A DNA stretch of 64,000 bases from Corynebacterium pacaense. Lineage in GTDB: Bacteria; Actinomycetota; Actinomycetes; Mycobacteriales; Mycobacteriaceae. The stretch lies in NCBI RefSeq assembly GCF_900169525.1, contig NZ_LT821240.1, positions 1 through 64,000 of the forward strand, read 5' to 3'. The translations under genes and the position numbers were made by a program. This document shows, piece by piece, positions 37,498-47,026 of this stretch. The notes under the pieces are model-generated. The model worked only from the letters and a program-made list of their open reading frames with translations, was not told the DNA's origin and made no database searches. The number at the start of each line of letters is the position of its first letter. The first letter of the stretch is position 1.

Positions 37498-38832
37498 CTA
37501 GAGATCCTCCACGGCATTGTGGGCTGTCTTTGCCCATTCCGCCCACTGCGCGGCCTGGGCCCGAAGCTTCTCGGCCTTCCGTGAATTGCCCTTGGCCTCG
37601 GCGGCATCCGCCTGCGCAGTGAACTCATCAACCTTGGCGGAGAACTGTGCGGCACGTGCCTGGGCCTCCGGGTCGGTCCTGCGCCACTGGGCGTCCTCGG
37701 CCTCCGCCACCCGCTTCTCAAGTGCCCCGATCCGGTCCTCGAACTCCCGGACCTGGTTCCGGGGGACGTAACCGATCTCCTCCCACTTCTCCTGCAGCTC
37801 ACGGAGTCTGTTCCGGGCGCCTGCGAGATCGGTCGCGGGGTTGATCTGCGGACCATAGGCATCCAGGAGTTCCTGCTTCGCCTTTGCGTTCGCCTCAAAC
37901 TCGTCATCGCGTTCCTTGACCACGGCGTTGCGCTGATCGAAGAAGAAGTCCTGGGCTGCCTTGAAGGCCGACCACAGCTTGTCATCCACCTCGCGGGGAG
38001 CGCGCCCCGCGGCCTTCCACTCCTTCATCAGATCACGGAACGCCCTGGCGGTGTCATTCCATTCAGTGGAGTTCTTCAGGGCCTCCGCACGCTCCACGAG
38101 CTTCTCCTTGAGGTTTCGTGCCGTGGCCCGGCCGCGGTCGAGCTCCGCGAAATGTGCACCGCGCCGGCGGTTGAAGGAGTCACGTGCACGGGAATAGCGC
38201 TTCCACAGCTCATCATCGGTCTTCCGGTCGATGCCGTGAATTGATTTCCACTCGTCGAGGATCTGCCTGATTCGGTCACCGGCCTCCTTCCAATCGGAGG
38301 ACTTCTCCGCGATCTCTTCGGCCTCGGAGGCCAGCGCGTCCTTGCGTGCGATCGCGTCCTCGCGGCGCCTGGCCTTGTGGAGCTTGGCTTCCTCCCTGGC
38401 CGCATCGGACTGGCCGATGATTGTGGACAGGCGCGCGTCCAGGGCAGCCAGGTCGCCGATCGCGGCAACCGTGGCCAGGCTGCCGCGGATCTCCTCCGCC
38501 TTGGCACGGATGGCCGCGGCATCCTCGGGATGGCTGCCGAGACGCTGTTCCAGCAGTTCCACCTCTGTGGCCAGGTCATCGAAACGGATTCCGTAGTGTG
38601 CCAGACCCTCTTCGGGGGTGCCCGCCTGCCAGGACCCGATCTTCCGTTCACCGGAGGAGGTGATGACGAAGGCGGACCCATCCTCCTCCACGCGACCGAA
38701 CCGTGCGGGATCGCTGGTGGTTTTCCTGACCGCGGTGGCAGGTGCCACCCGCTGGGCCTTCGGTGATGCGGTCCGGGCGCCGGGGCGCGGACCCGGCCGG
38801 GGGCCCGGCTTGGGGGTCTGGTTCTCAGTCAT
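37498..38832 (-). CDS. DUF349-repeat protein
   Basis: The 444 residue product begins with a Pro/Gly/Arg-rich tail, then a short globular part (FGRVEEDGSAFVITSSGERKIGSW, seen in parts), and then several DUF349 helical repeats rich in charged residues with W-x8-R patterns, such as WKEAGDRIRQILDEWKSI. A mycobacterial homologue (Rv2731) lies at the same place. DUF349 proteins in other bacteria have been linked to ribosome or RNA interactions; here the role is unknown. The ATG (complement of 38830-38832) has GAAGGATC upstream. Confidence 0.85.
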   Translation of the reverse strand: MTENQTPKPGPRPGPRPGARTASPKAQRVAPATAVRKTTSDPARFGRVEEDGSAFVITSSGERKIGSWQAGTPEEGLAHYGIRFDDLATEVELLEQRLGSHPEDAAAIRAKAEEIRGSLATVAAIGDLAALDARLSTIIGQSDAAREEAKLHKARRREDAIARKDALASEAEEIAEKSSDWKEAGDRIRQILDEWKSIHGIDRKTDDELWKRYSRARDSFNRRRGAHFAELDRGRATARNLKEKLVERAEALKNSTEWNDTARAFRDLMKEWKAAGRAPREVDDKLWSAFKAAQDFFFDQRNAVVKERDDEFEANAKAKQELLDAYGPQINPATDLAGARNRLRELQEKWEEIGYVPRNQVREFEDRIGALEKRVAEAEDAQWRRTDPEAQARAAQFSAKVDEFTAQADAAEAKGNSRKAEKLRAQAAQWAEWAKTAHNAVEDL

Positions 38833-39049
38833 GTTCGATCCTTCTACCTGCGTCGTCCTGGCCGCGCGACACGGCCGCCTGAAGTCCAATAACGTATTCC
38901 AAACATACCGTGAGGGCAGATATGTGTCAGTCAATCAGGGGGCACTAGTGGTGTATCCGACCAGAATGGGGATAACAACGGATCCTCGGTCCGGCACCCA
39001 CCGTGGCGCCGGCCCCGGGTGCCGGGATATATTCCGGTCCGGCACTGAC

Positions 39050-39055
39050 TAGGGT
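39050..39055 (+). promoter_or_regulatory. -10 element of the gene before miaA
   Basis: TAGGGT ends seven bases before GTG 39063 and there is no Shine-Dalgarno sequence. It would drive a leaderless transcript that also carries miaA. Confidence 0.4.
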
Positions 39056-39062
39056 GGTGGGG

Positions 39063-39698
39063 GTGAAGACGACCATGATTTTCATGCCGGGGAGTCCGGC
39101 ACTCGTTCCGGACCTGGCCCCGGCCGACCCAGCGGGACCAGGACTGCTCGCCCAGCTCAGGCAGGAGATTGAAGGTGCTGTGGCAGACGCCGGGAGCACC
39201 GTGGTCATCGTGGGGTCACACGGCGAACAGATGCGCACAGGAGACCGGGGGAGCTTCCGGGCGTGGGGGGCTCCGCAGGTCAATGTGGGTCGGGGCAACC
39301 ATCTTCCCGAACTCCTGGCGCGCTTCGCGCTGGGGCCGTATGCCGACCGGGTCTGCGGGTTCGTGCCGACCCTTGCGTCGATAAGCGACGGTGCCGATTC
39401 GCCCGCGGTCGTCATCGCGGTGGTCGACGGTTCCACCGGATTGAGTGAACGCGCACCCTCCGCACTTCTGCCAGGTGCCGCGGAGGTGGACACCTGGTGT
39501 CGCGACCTTCTGGCGGGGAAGCGGGTCGGGAGCAGGAGTGCGGAGGACCTGAAGGTGGCGGGAATCCGTGAACCCGCTCTGTGGGTGGAGGCCCAGCGGC
39601 TTCAGCCGCAGGTGACCGCTGCCCGCCTCGTCGCAGCCGATGTCTCCCTCGGAGTCGGTCGCTATGTCGCCGTCTGGCAGCTCGGGGAGGGGCAATGA
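39063..39698 (+). CDS. Conserved protein upstream of miaA, LigB-like fold suggested
   Basis: The 211 residue product starts [20 protein letters not shown] and contains [14 protein letters not shown] and [18 protein letters not shown]. Mycobacterial neighbours of miaA (Rv2728c) are annotated as class III extradiol dioxygenase LigB-like; the early P-x-P-x-L-V-P pattern agrees, but the metal ligands of a true dioxygenase are not obvious, so activity is doubtful. It overlaps miaA by four bases (ATGA), implying coupled translation. Confidence 0.75.
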   Translation: MKTTMIFMPGSPALVPDLAPADPAGPGLLAQLRQEIEGAVADAGSTVVIVGSHGEQMRTGDRGSFRAWGAPQVNVGRGNHLPELLARFALGPYADRVCGFVPTLASISDGADSPAVVIAVVDGSTGLSERAPSALLPGAAEVDTWCRDLLAGKRVGSRSAEDLKVAGIREPALWVEAQRLQPQVTAARLVAADVSLGVGRYVAVWQLGEGQ

Positions 39699-40606
39699 CA
39701 CCGGTCCCGATCGCCGTTGTCGGCCCCACGGCCTCCGGAAAATCCGCACTCGGCCTCTGGCTTGCGCATCAGCTCGGTGGCGAGGTGGTCAATGTCGATT
39801 CAATGCAGCTTTACCGTGGTATGGACATCGGCACCGCGAAACTGCCGGTTGCGGAGCGGGAAGGAGTCCCGCATCACCAGCTGGATACCCTCGATGTAAC
39901 CGAAACCGCTTCGGTTGCCCGTTTCCAACGGGAGGCCGTCGCCGATGTCGAGGACATCCTTGAACGCGGGCGCACTCCGATCCTCGTCGGCGGTTCGATG
40001 CTGTACGTGCAGGCACTGGTCGATGACTGGCGGTTTCCTCCCACCGACCCCGTGGTTCGGAGCCGCTGGGAGGAGAGACTGCGCGACCTCGGCGTCGGGG
40101 CACTGCACCGTCAGCTGGCGGACCTCGACCCGCAGGCCGCGGCCACCATCGAGGACAATGATCCACGACGAACTGTCCGCGCCCTCGAGGTCATCGAGCT
40201 CACGGGGCGGCCCTTCCGGGCCAGCCAGCCCCCGAAGAACGCACCTCCGCGGTGGGGTACGAGGATACTGGGGCTGCGCACCACCCCCGAATGGCTCAAT
40301 CCCCGAATCGAGCTTCGGACGCGGCTGATGTTCGAACAGGGTCTGGTGGGGGAGGTCGAGGCGCTGATCCGGGATCAGGGCCTGGCCGCCGACTCAACCG
40401 CGGGCCGGGCGATCGGCTACTCCCAGGTATTCGAGGCGATGGCGGGCGAGCTGGACTGGGATGAAGCGGTGGAGAGAACCATCACCGGTACCCGCCGCTA
40501 CGTTCGCCGCCAACGCAGCTGGTTCAACCGGGATCCGAGAATCTCCTGGCTGGATGCCAGGGAGAACACTGAGGGCCAGGCCCGTCGGATTTTGGGGCTA
40601 GACTAA
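39695..40606 (+). CDS. miaA: tRNA dimethylallyltransferase
   Basis: MiaA adds the dimethylallyl group to A37 of tRNAs reading U-starting codons. The 303 residue product has the P-loop [11 protein letters not shown] (about residues 9-19), [18 protein letters not shown], and the late [14 protein letters not shown]. The start ATG at 39695 overlaps the preceding stop. The dapF promoter lies over its last codons. Confidence 0.97.
   Translation: MTPVPIAVVGPTASGKSALGLWLAHQLGGEVVNVDSMQLYRGMDIGTAKLPVAEREGVPHHQLDTLDVTETASVARFQREAVADVEDILERGRTPILVGGSMLYVQALVDDWRFPPTDPVVRSRWEERLRDLGVGALHRQLADLDPQAAATIEDNDPRRTVRALEVIELTGRPFRASQPPKNAPPRWGTRILGLRTTPEWLNPRIELRTRLMFEQGLVGEVEALIRDQGLAADSTAGRAIGYSQVFEAMAGELDWDEAVERTITGTRRYVRRQRSWFNRDPRISWLDARENTEGQARRILGLD
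40599..40604 (+). promoter_or_regulatory. -10 element of dapF inside the 3' end of miaA
   Basis: TAGACT overlaps the miaA stop region and ends seven bases before GTG 40612, the dapF start. A leaderless transcript is predicted. Confidence 0.55.
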
Positions 40607-40611
40607 ACGGC

Positions 40612-41478
40612 GTGAATGCAGAAACCGGGTTGGATACGGCAGGGACCATCGACTTCGCCAAGGCACACGCGACCGAGAATGATTTCGTCATCATTCCCGA
40701 TGCGGATGGTGTCATTGACCTGACACCGGGCCGGGTCGTCGCGCTCTGCGACCGCCATGCAGGTATCGGGGCGGACGGGGTGCTGCGGGTGGTGCGCAGC
40801 GGTGCGGGCGGGTTCGCCGCCGAATTCGGGCTGGACCCGGAGACCTGGTTCATGGACTACCGCAATGCCGACGGCTCCCTGGCTGAGATGTGCGGCAACG
40901 GCGTACGAACCTTCGCGCACTGGCTGAGGTCGAGGAATCTCGTGGATTCCGATTCCTTCGTCATCGGTACGCGTGCGGGATCCCGCACCGTTGAGGTCGT
41001 GGAGTTCACCGCAACCGACGCAATCGTCCGCGTCGACATGGGCCCCGCCGAGGTGACGGGCCTGTCCACCTGCATGATCGGTGGGCAGGGATTTGCCGGA
41101 ATCGCCGTGGATATGGGAAATCCCCATCTCGCCTGCGTCGTCCCGGGTTTCACGCGGCGGGACCTGGAGGCCTTCGACCTCCGGGCCCCGGAGTTTGATG
41201 AGCGGTTCTTCCCCGAGGGCGTCAACGTAGAGCTGGTTACCGAGCTTGTCGACGCCACCGTGGACATGCGCGTCTGGGAGCGGGGAGTGGGTGAGACGCG
41301 CTCCTGTGGCACCGGAACCGTGGCTGCAGCGCGCGCCGCCCTCGCCGACGCCGGGGCGGGCACCGGGAGCGTCCTGGTGCGGGTTCCAGGCGGTGAGGTC
41401 CAGGTTGAGATCGGCGAGGAATCCTCAACCCTGACGGGGCCGAGCGTCATCGTCGCCGTGGGCAGGACCATTCTCTGA
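40612..41478 (+). CDS. dapF: Diaminopimelate epimerase
   Basis: DapF interconverts LL- and meso-diaminopimelate, the last DAP step before peptidoglycan and lysine. The 288 residue product has the two catalytic cysteines in MCGNGVRTF (near residue 94) and TRSCGTGT (near 229). The start is GTG at 40612. It complements dapB and dapA found 26 kb upstream. Confidence 0.97.
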   Translation: MNAETGLDTAGTIDFAKAHATENDFVIIPDADGVIDLTPGRVVALCDRHAGIGADGVLRVVRSGAGGFAAEFGLDPETWFMDYRNADGSLAEMCGNGVRTFAHWLRSRNLVDSDSFVIGTRAGSRTVEVVEFTATDAIVRVDMGPAEVTGLSTCMIGGQGFAGIAVDMGNPHLACVVPGFTRRDLEAFDLRAPEFDERFFPEGVNVELVTELVDATVDMRVWERGVGETRSCGTGTVAAARAALADAGAGTGSVLVRVPGGEVQVEIGEESSTLTGPSVIVAVGRTIL

Positions 41479-41497
41479 TTCCTTGAGCCACCAGGTA

Positions 41498-42034
41498 CTA
41501 GTCGTTGCGGTACCTGGTCCCGAGCCGGTATGCCGCCTTGCGGGCAACCAGCCAGGACTCCCTCAGCTCGGCCGCCCGGTTGTCAGTGACCCTCAGCAGG
41601 TCCTCCAACTGCGGAATCGAGGGTTCCGCGGCCAGTCTCACATCCAGTCGGCGCAGGAAGCGCGTGGCGTTGGCGGAGTCGAATTGGAACCGCTCGATAT
41701 CGGGATCGTCGCAGTCCTGATCTGCCAGGGCTGGTCGGTGCAGTGTCCGGTCGGCGATGGAATCGGCGTCCCCTCCGGTGAGAAAGGTGTCATATGCCGC
41801 CTGGACGTCAGAGATCTCATCGGCCGAGAGTCGGATGGAATTGGTCAGTGAAACCACCTCGGGGGAGATGGGCCGCAGGCGCAGGAACACCGCGATCAGC
41901 AGCGCGATGAAGACCGCGATGATCAGGCCGGGAAGCTTCAGCCAGAACACCAGCCCGAGCAGCGCGATGCCGATGATGGCAATGGACCAGCGCTGGGGGC
42001 CGGAAGCCTGTTCAAAGGGAGTCAACTCTGGCAC
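41498..42034 (-). CDS. Small membrane protein of unknown function
   Basis: The 178 residue product has two adjacent hydrophobic segments (about residues 17-55) followed by a soluble alpha-helical C-terminal domain. I do not recognise a family. The start GTG (complement of 42032-42034) is supported by AGGAG at 42041-42045; the longer frame to 42127 runs into the neighbouring gene and is very basic, hence rejected. It follows the Cys-tailed gene on the same strand and may share its transcript. Confidence 0.72.
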   Translation of the reverse strand: MPELTPFEQASGPQRWSIAIIGIALLGLVFWLKLPGLIIAVFIALLIAVFLRLRPISPEVVSLTNSIRLSADEISDVQAAYDTFLTGGDADSIADRTLHRPALADQDCDDPDIERFQFDSANATRFLRRLDVRLAAEPSIPQLEDLLRVTDNRAAELRESWLVARKAAYRLGTRYRND

Positions 42035-42075
42035 GGGGCACTCCTGAAATCGCCGGGGGGAGGGCGGGGGCCCGG

Positions 42076-42828
42076 CTAATGCCCACCGCAGCCGCAGCCA
42101 CCGGATCCGCAGCCGCCGCCGCCACAACCGGAAGCGACAACGGGGATCAGGGAACCGGTGAGCATGACCTTTCCGGAGAGCACGGAATCGCGGGCGGGAA
42201 GCTCGGGTGCGTCGGGCAGGCAGACGTCGAAGGCGAAGTAGCCGTCCACGGAGCAGTGGATGAATCGCTGGCCGGTCAGTGCGTTGATCCGGTAGGAGGA
42301 TTCGAGCACGCGTGCGGAGAACTCGGCGGAGGCATCCGGAACACTGGCGCCGTTTCCACTTTCCACCTGCAGTGCGCCATCGGATACCAGCATTCCAACG
42401 ACCTCGCCGCCGTTACGGATATAGTCCTCGGCGGTGTCATGGACCCTGACATCCACGCCGAGCGCGGTGACGGCGAGCTGCTGCCAGCGCTGCTCGGGTT
42501 CATCGACCAGAAGCGGTCCCTGAGCGAGGTTGACGGTGACCGAGGTGACCCTGTTGCCAAATGGATCGATGATGTCGCACAGGGCGAGTACATCATTGAC
42601 CATGCTGACGTGGGCGTAGGCCACGGTGGAGGAGGTGAACCCCGCGAAGGTGGCGAAGGGCTCCACCGCCAGGATGTTGATCTGGGCACCGGAGTCGTCG
42701 GAGAACTGAATGAGCTGCCCGCCCCTGACCTCGCCGGCGACCTCCAGACGCTCGGAGGCAATGGCGGCCTCGACGGCATCCTGCCAGCGGTTGAATTCCA
42801 TGCCGATACTCTTAAGATCGCTGATCAT
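42076..42828 (-). CDS. Conserved protein with Cys/Gly-rich C-terminal tail
   Basis: The 250 residue product is a soluble protein without signal peptide or membrane segments until its end. The last ~20 residues carry five Cys and one His among Gly (SGCGGGGCGSGGCGCGGH), a likely metal- or cluster-binding tail. The body has two beta-rich halves and no motif I recognise. The ATG (complement of 42826-42828) lies seven bases after a -10 TAAGAT (complement of 42836-42841), predicting a leaderless mRNA. It is divergent from hflX. Confidence 0.75.
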   Translation of the reverse strand: MISDLKSIGMEFNRWQDAVEAAIASERLEVAGEVRGGQLIQFSDDSGAQINILAVEPFATFAGFTSSTVAYAHVSMVNDVLALCDIIDPFGNRVTSVTVNLAQGPLLVDEPEQRWQQLAVTALGVDVRVHDTAEDYIRNGGEVVGMLVSDGALQVESGNGASVPDASAEFSARVLESSYRINALTGQRFIHCSVDGYFAFDVCLPDAPELPARDSVLSGKVMLTGSLIPVVASGCGGGGCGSGGCGCGGH

Positions 42829-43013
42829 GCCGCTTATCTTAGCCTTTGAAGCAGGGGCCAGTCACGTCGCGGCACGGTGATGTTCGCCCGTGCCACCGCG
42901 GGAATGGCGGAGGGTAGCCGGCTGTTACGGCGGCGGCGCGGACATTTCTGATCGCTGAGAGCGTGCGCAGGGCTCTGGCCCGCAGGTCATGGACGTGGAA
43001 CAATGGTTGAACA

Positions 43014-44558
43014 ATGGATGAAAAGAAGAAATTTGACCACGAGGCTCTCATCGAACAGGCCTTCCATGATCACAGGAAGCGTGAGCTTCCCGAGCCCACC
43101 GGACACGACCTGTCCGGGCTGCTGAGGCCCCGGGCCGCCGATGTCGATGCCCCCTCCGTAGGTGATCTCGACCTGGAGGACCGTGAGGCCATCAGAAGAA
43201 GAGACACCACGATCCACGCAGATGAGGCCTCCGACGGCTATGAGGTGGAGTACCGGAAGCTCCGGTTGGAGCGGGTGATCCTGGTCGGTGTCTGGACCGA
43301 GGGCACCACCGCGGAGATAGATGCCAGCCTCGCCGAACTCGCCGCACTGGCGGATACCGCCGGCGCCGAGGTGATCGAGTCGATCTACCAGAAGCGTGAC
43401 AAACCCGACCCCGGAACCTACATCGGCTCCGGCAAGGTCCGGGAACTAAAAGAGATCATCGAGGCAACGGGAGCGGACACCGTCATCTGTGACGGTGAGC
43501 TCAGCCCGTCGCAACTGGTCGCACTGGAGCGGGATCTCAATATCAAGGTCATCGACCGCACCATGCTGATTCTGGACATTTTCGCCCAGCACGCCAAGTC
43601 CCGAGAGGGTAAGACCCAGGTGGCGCTGGCCCAGATGGAGTACCTGATCTCCCGGGTGCGCGGCTGGGGCGGCAACCTTTCCCGCCAGGCCGGTGGTCGT
43701 GCGGGCTCTAACGGCGGTGTCGGCCTCAGGGGTCCCGGTGAGACCAAGATCGAAGCCGATCGGCGTCGCCTGCGCACGGACATGGCCAGGCTGCGCCGGG
43801 AACTCGCGGGAATGGACACGGCCAGGAGCGTCAAGCGTTCACAGCGCTCGGAATCAATGGTGCCCCAGATCGCCATCGCCGGATACACCAACGCCGGAAA
43901 GTCGTCCCTGATCAACGCGATGACCGGTGCGGGTGTTCTGGTGGAGAACGCGCTCTTCGCCACCCTCGACCCGACCACCCGCAGGGCCGAGCTCGCCGAT
44001 GGCCGCAACGTGGTATTCACCGATACCGTGGGATTTGTCCGCCACCTTCCCACCTCTTTGGTGGAGGCCTTCAAATCCACCCTCGAGGAGGTTGTCGAGG
44101 CGGATCTGATGCTCCACGTGGTTGATGGATCCGATCCCTTCCCGCTCAAGCAGATCGAGGCGGTGAACACTGTGATCAGTGACATTGTCCGTTCCACCGG
44201 AGCCACCCCGTCACCTGAGATCATCGTGGTCAACAAGATCGACCAGGCTGATCCGCTCACGCTCGCCGAGCTGCGCCACGCGCTCGACGATGTGGTGTTC
44301 GTCTCCGCCCTCACCGGCGAGGGCATCAGGGAGCTCGAGGCCCGGATCGAGCTGTTTCTCAACTCGAGGGATTCCCATGTCGTACTCCGCATCCCCTTCA
44401 CCCGAGGAGACATCGTCTCGCGGCTCCACCAGTACGGGACCGTACTCTCGGAGGAGTACGCGGAGAGTGGAACCTTGATCGATGTCCGCATCCCCGCCGC
44501 CCTCGCCTCGGAATTGGAGGAGTACGTGGTAAGGGAGAACGGGATCGTGGAGGCCTGA
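43014..44558 (+). CDS. hflX: Ribosome-associated GTPase HflX
   Basis: HflX splits stalled or stress-inactivated ribosomes. The 514 residue product has an N-terminal HflX domain with GSGKVRELKEII (about residues 140-151), the Gly-rich linker GGVGLRGPGETKIE, then the G domain: GYTNAGKSS (about 289-297), TDTVGF, and NKID. The basic first ~80 residues are variable. The ATG at 43014 has no Shine-Dalgarno sequence; an AACAAT nine bases upstream may be its -10. It is next to dapF as in mycobacteria, with two corynebacterial genes inserted between. Confidence 0.95.
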   Translation: MDEKKKFDHEALIEQAFHDHRKRELPEPTGHDLSGLLRPRAADVDAPSVGDLDLEDREAIRRRDTTIHADEASDGYEVEYRKLRLERVILVGVWTEGTTAEIDASLAELAALADTAGAEVIESIYQKRDKPDPGTYIGSGKVRELKEIIEATGADTVICDGELSPSQLVALERDLNIKVIDRTMLILDIFAQHAKSREGKTQVALAQMEYLISRVRGWGGNLSRQAGGRAGSNGGVGLRGPGETKIEADRRRLRTDMARLRRELAGMDTARSVKRSQRSESMVPQIAIAGYTNAGKSSLINAMTGAGVLVENALFATLDPTTRRAELADGRNVVFTDTVGFVRHLPTSLVEAFKSTLEEVVEADLMLHVVDGSDPFPLKQIEAVNTVISDIVRSTGATPSPEIIVVNKIDQADPLTLAELRHALDDVVFVSALTGEGIRELEARIELFLNSRDSHVVLRIPFTRGDIVSRLHQYGTVLSEEYAESGTLIDVRIPAALASELEEYVVRENGIVEA

Positions 44559-44621
44559 GCCTCCAGGTAACGATCTGCTCACATCCCGCGCGGTGATTTC
44601 CCATCGGGGCGCCGGGTGGAA

Positions 44622-44627
44622 GATAAT
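44622..44627 (+). promoter_or_regulatory. -10 element of uraA
   Basis: GATAAT (overlapping TAATGA at 44624-44629) lies six to eight bases before GTG 44636 with no ribosome-binding site, predicting a leaderless mRNA. Confidence 0.45.
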
Positions 44628-44635
44628 GATGGTTC

Positions 44636-45919
44636 GTGACTTCTACTTGGGGCTGGACCGTCCACGGCGACGGCAAGAAAATCAATCCCGGCGCGGTCGT
44701 AGCTCCTCGTGAGCGACTGAGCTGGGGACGCACAATCGGAATCGGCATGCAGCACGTGATCGCCATGTTCGGTGCGACGCTGCTGGTGCCGACACTAACG
44801 GGATTCCCGGTGAACACCACGCTGTTGTTCTCCGGGTTGGGGACCATTGTCTTCCTCCTGATCACCCGCAACCGGCTGCCCTCCTATCTGGGCAGCTCAT
44901 TTGCATTCATCGCCCCGTTGACGGCGACACAGGCACAGGGCATCGGGGTCCAGATCGGTGGGGTACTTGTTGCAGGCCTGGTGCTCATCGGTGTGGGATT
45001 CCTGGTCAAGGTGGCAGGCAGGCGGGTCATCGATGCGGTGATGCCCCCCGCGGTCACGGGCGCGATCGTCGCCCTGATCGGGTTGAACCTCGCCCCCACC
45101 GCCGCCGCCAATTTCGCGGGACAGCCGCTGGTGGCCACGGTCACCCTGTTGACCATTCTGCTGGCCACGGTTGCCGGGCGAGGAATGGTTGCACGACTGG
45201 GGATTCTCATCGGGGTCGTCGTCGGCTGGGTCTTTGCGGCGGCCAGCGGCTCCCTCGCCGAGGGTGCCGTGGAGACCATCCGGGATGCGCAGTGGTTCGG
45301 GCTACCCCAGTTCCACACCCCCGAGTTTCAGGTGTCGGCGATCCTGCTTACACTGCCCGTCATCATCGTGCTGATCGCCGAGAATGTCGGCCATGTCAAG
45401 GCCGTGTCGGAGATGACGGGGGAGAACCTCGATGATCTCGCCGGTGACGCGCTGATCGCGGATGGTCTCGCCACCTCCATCGCCGGTGGATTCGGTGGAT
45501 CGGGTACCACCACCTATGCGGAGAATATCGGTGTCATGGCCGCCACGAGGGTGTACTCCACCGCCGCATATTGGGTCGCGGCACTCACCGCCATCGCACT
45601 TGCATTCATCCCCAAATTCGGCGCGTTGATTTTTACCATCCCAACCGGTGTTCTTGGCGGGGCGACGTTGGTACTGTATGGTCTCATCGGCATGCTCGGC
45701 GTGCGGATCTGGCAGGACAACAACGTCAATTTCAACAACCCCGTCAACCTGACAGCTGTTGCCGTCGCTCTGGTGGCAGGCATAGGTAACCTGACCCTCT
45801 CGGTCTTCGGTGTGCAATTGGAAGGCATCGCCTGGGGGTCGGTGGGAATCATTGTCTTCTACCCGGTTCTCAAACGTCTCTATCTCACCGTCGGTGAGGG
45901 ACGGGGCGCTCGTTTTTAA
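44636..45919 (+). CDS. uraA: Uracil-xanthine permease, NCS2 family
   Basis: This is a proton symporter for uracil or a related base. The 427 residue product has about 12-14 membrane segments with the NCS2 signatures QHVIAMFGATLLVPTLTGFP (about residues 37-56), a middle ENVGHVKAVSEMTG and GGSGTTTYAENIGVMAATRV (about 285-304), where the Glu contacts the base. Uracil is the best guess by resemblance to UraA; xanthine or another base is possible. Confidence 0.9.
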   Translation: MTSTWGWTVHGDGKKINPGAVVAPRERLSWGRTIGIGMQHVIAMFGATLLVPTLTGFPVNTTLLFSGLGTIVFLLITRNRLPSYLGSSFAFIAPLTATQAQGIGVQIGGVLVAGLVLIGVGFLVKVAGRRVIDAVMPPAVTGAIVALIGLNLAPTAAANFAGQPLVATVTLLTILLATVAGRGMVARLGILIGVVVGWVFAAASGSLAEGAVETIRDAQWFGLPQFHTPEFQVSAILLTLPVIIVLIAENVGHVKAVSEMTGENLDDLAGDALIADGLATSIAGGFGGSGTTTYAENIGVMAATRVYSTAAYWVAALTAIALAFIPKFGALIFTIPTGVLGGATLVLYGLIGMLGVRIWQDNNVNFNNPVNLTAVAVALVAGIGNLTLSVFGVQLEGIAWGSVGIIVFYPVLKRLYLTVGEGRGARF

Positions 45920-45929
45920 AGTTTGAAAG

Positions 45930-45958
45930 TCCCGTCGGGCGCACCCGGCCCGGCGGGA
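45930..45958 (+). terminator. Hairpin after uraA
   Basis: TCCCGTCGGGC (45930-45940) pairs with GCCCGGCGGGA (45948-45958), one G-U pair, loop of seven. No T-tract follows. Confidence 0.6.
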
Positions 45959-45994
45959 GAAGCCAATTCACCACCTTGAGGAATCTTTACGTCG

Positions 45995-46522
45995 ATGATT
46001 GATACCCAGTTTGAGAAGATCCGGGCCCATGACATCGTGGGGATCCGAGTGATCATTTCACCTGAGGAGATGACCGAGCTCTTTGATCGCGGTTTCCGGG
46101 AGATCGTCACACTGTTGAAGGAGGAGGGTGTCGCGCCGGCCGGTCCCGCGCGTGCCTACTACTTCGGTGAGATCTCCGACACCGTGGACATTCTGATCGG
46201 GTTCCCGGTCAGTCAACCCGGCGCCGAGGCTCTGCGCAGGGGTGCCCTCAGCCAATCCGGGGGCAATATCGATGATGTCGCGCTGCACCATTTCCGTGAG
46301 ATGAAGACCATTCACCGGCGCCACTCGGGGACCGCTGAGGAGGTTGACCGGACCTGGCGGGAGATTCTCGATGAGGCGGAGGAGCATGGGTGCAGGTTGC
46401 CCGCCGTTTCCATCGGGTGGGAGGAATTCTCCGGTGAGCGGGCACGCGTCCATCCCTCAGGGGAGGCGGTCACCGAGGTCTTTGTTCAGGTGTGCCAGCT
46501 GCCCTCCATTGAGCCCGTGTAG
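45995..46522 (+). CDS. GyrI-like / effector-binding domain protein
   Basis: The 175 residue product resembles stand-alone GyrI-like (SRPBCC-type, AraC effector-binding) proteins: PAGPARAYYFGE and the SDTVDILIGFPV strand, with Glu/Trp-rich middle. The fold usually binds small hydrophobic ligands. There is no DNA-binding domain. The ATG at 45995 has TTGAGGAATC upstream. Function is unknown. Confidence 0.75.
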   Translation: MIDTQFEKIRAHDIVGIRVIISPEEMTELFDRGFREIVTLLKEEGVAPAGPARAYYFGEISDTVDILIGFPVSQPGAEALRRGALSQSGGNIDDVALHHFREMKTIHRRHSGTAEEVDRTWREILDEAEEHGCRLPAVSIGWEEFSGERARVHPSGEAVTEVFVQVCQLPSIEPV

Positions 46523-46537
46523 GGCGTGGAAACCGAC

Positions 46538-46581
46538 ACGGCCCCGCCACACCGAGGGGAAACCTGGTGTGGCGGGGCCGT
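46538..46581. terminator. Bidirectional terminator before ptsH
   Basis: CGGCCCCGCCACACC (46539-46553) pairs perfectly with GGTGTGGCGGGGCCG (46566-46580), extended by an A-T pair, loop of 12. It stands between the converging GyrI-like and ptsH genes. Confidence 0.8.
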
Positions 46582-46605
46582 CCGCGTCTTCGGTGGGGCA
46601 GAGCC

Positions 46606-46875
46606 CTACTCCGCGTCGAGGTCCTTCTCAATCAGAGCAGCGATCTTGTCAACCGCCTCGGCGTTATCGGAGGTGACGGTGACCTGGTCACCGTTCTCCG
46701 CGCCCAGCGCCATGATCATCAGAGATGAGGAGGCATCGGTTTCATCGTCGTCGTCGGAGCCTACGAGGGTGAGGAAGATGTCGTCGTCGTACTCGGAGGC
46801 TGCCTCGGCGATGAGGGAGGCGGGACGTGCGTGCAGTCCGACGGCGGAGCCCACGGTCACAGTCTTTGATGCCAC
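46606..46875 (-). CDS. ptsH: Phosphocarrier protein HPr
   Basis: HPr passes phosphate from enzyme I to the sugar-specific EII proteins. The 89 residue product has the active-site GLHARPAS with His15 and the regulatory-helix region ASSSLMIM near residues 48-55. No HPr kinase is expected in this phylum, so the serine may not be used. It lies downstream of ptsF with a 151 base gap that can hold its own promoter. Confidence 0.97.
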   Translation of the reverse strand: MASKTVTVGSAVGLHARPASLIAEAASEYDDDIFLTLVGSDDDDETDASSSLMIMALGAENGDQVTVTSDNAEAVDKIAALIEKDLDAE

Positions 46876-47026
46876 AGGAGTGTTCCTTTCTTCATGCCCC
46901 TGATCGAATCGGTCGGGAGGCGGGATGTTCGTATTTGTATCAGGATCAAGCTTAGTGCGCGTCCCGGTTTGCTGCCACGATCGGGCAGAAAACCGGACTT
47001 AATCACACTTTCCCGGAAATCGTGCC

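Noticed and set aside
42079..42849. 256 codon plus-strand open frame opposite the Cys-tail gene
   Set aside because: The minus-strand gene has a promoter and a non-random composition; the plus frame is its Gly/Asp-rich shadow.
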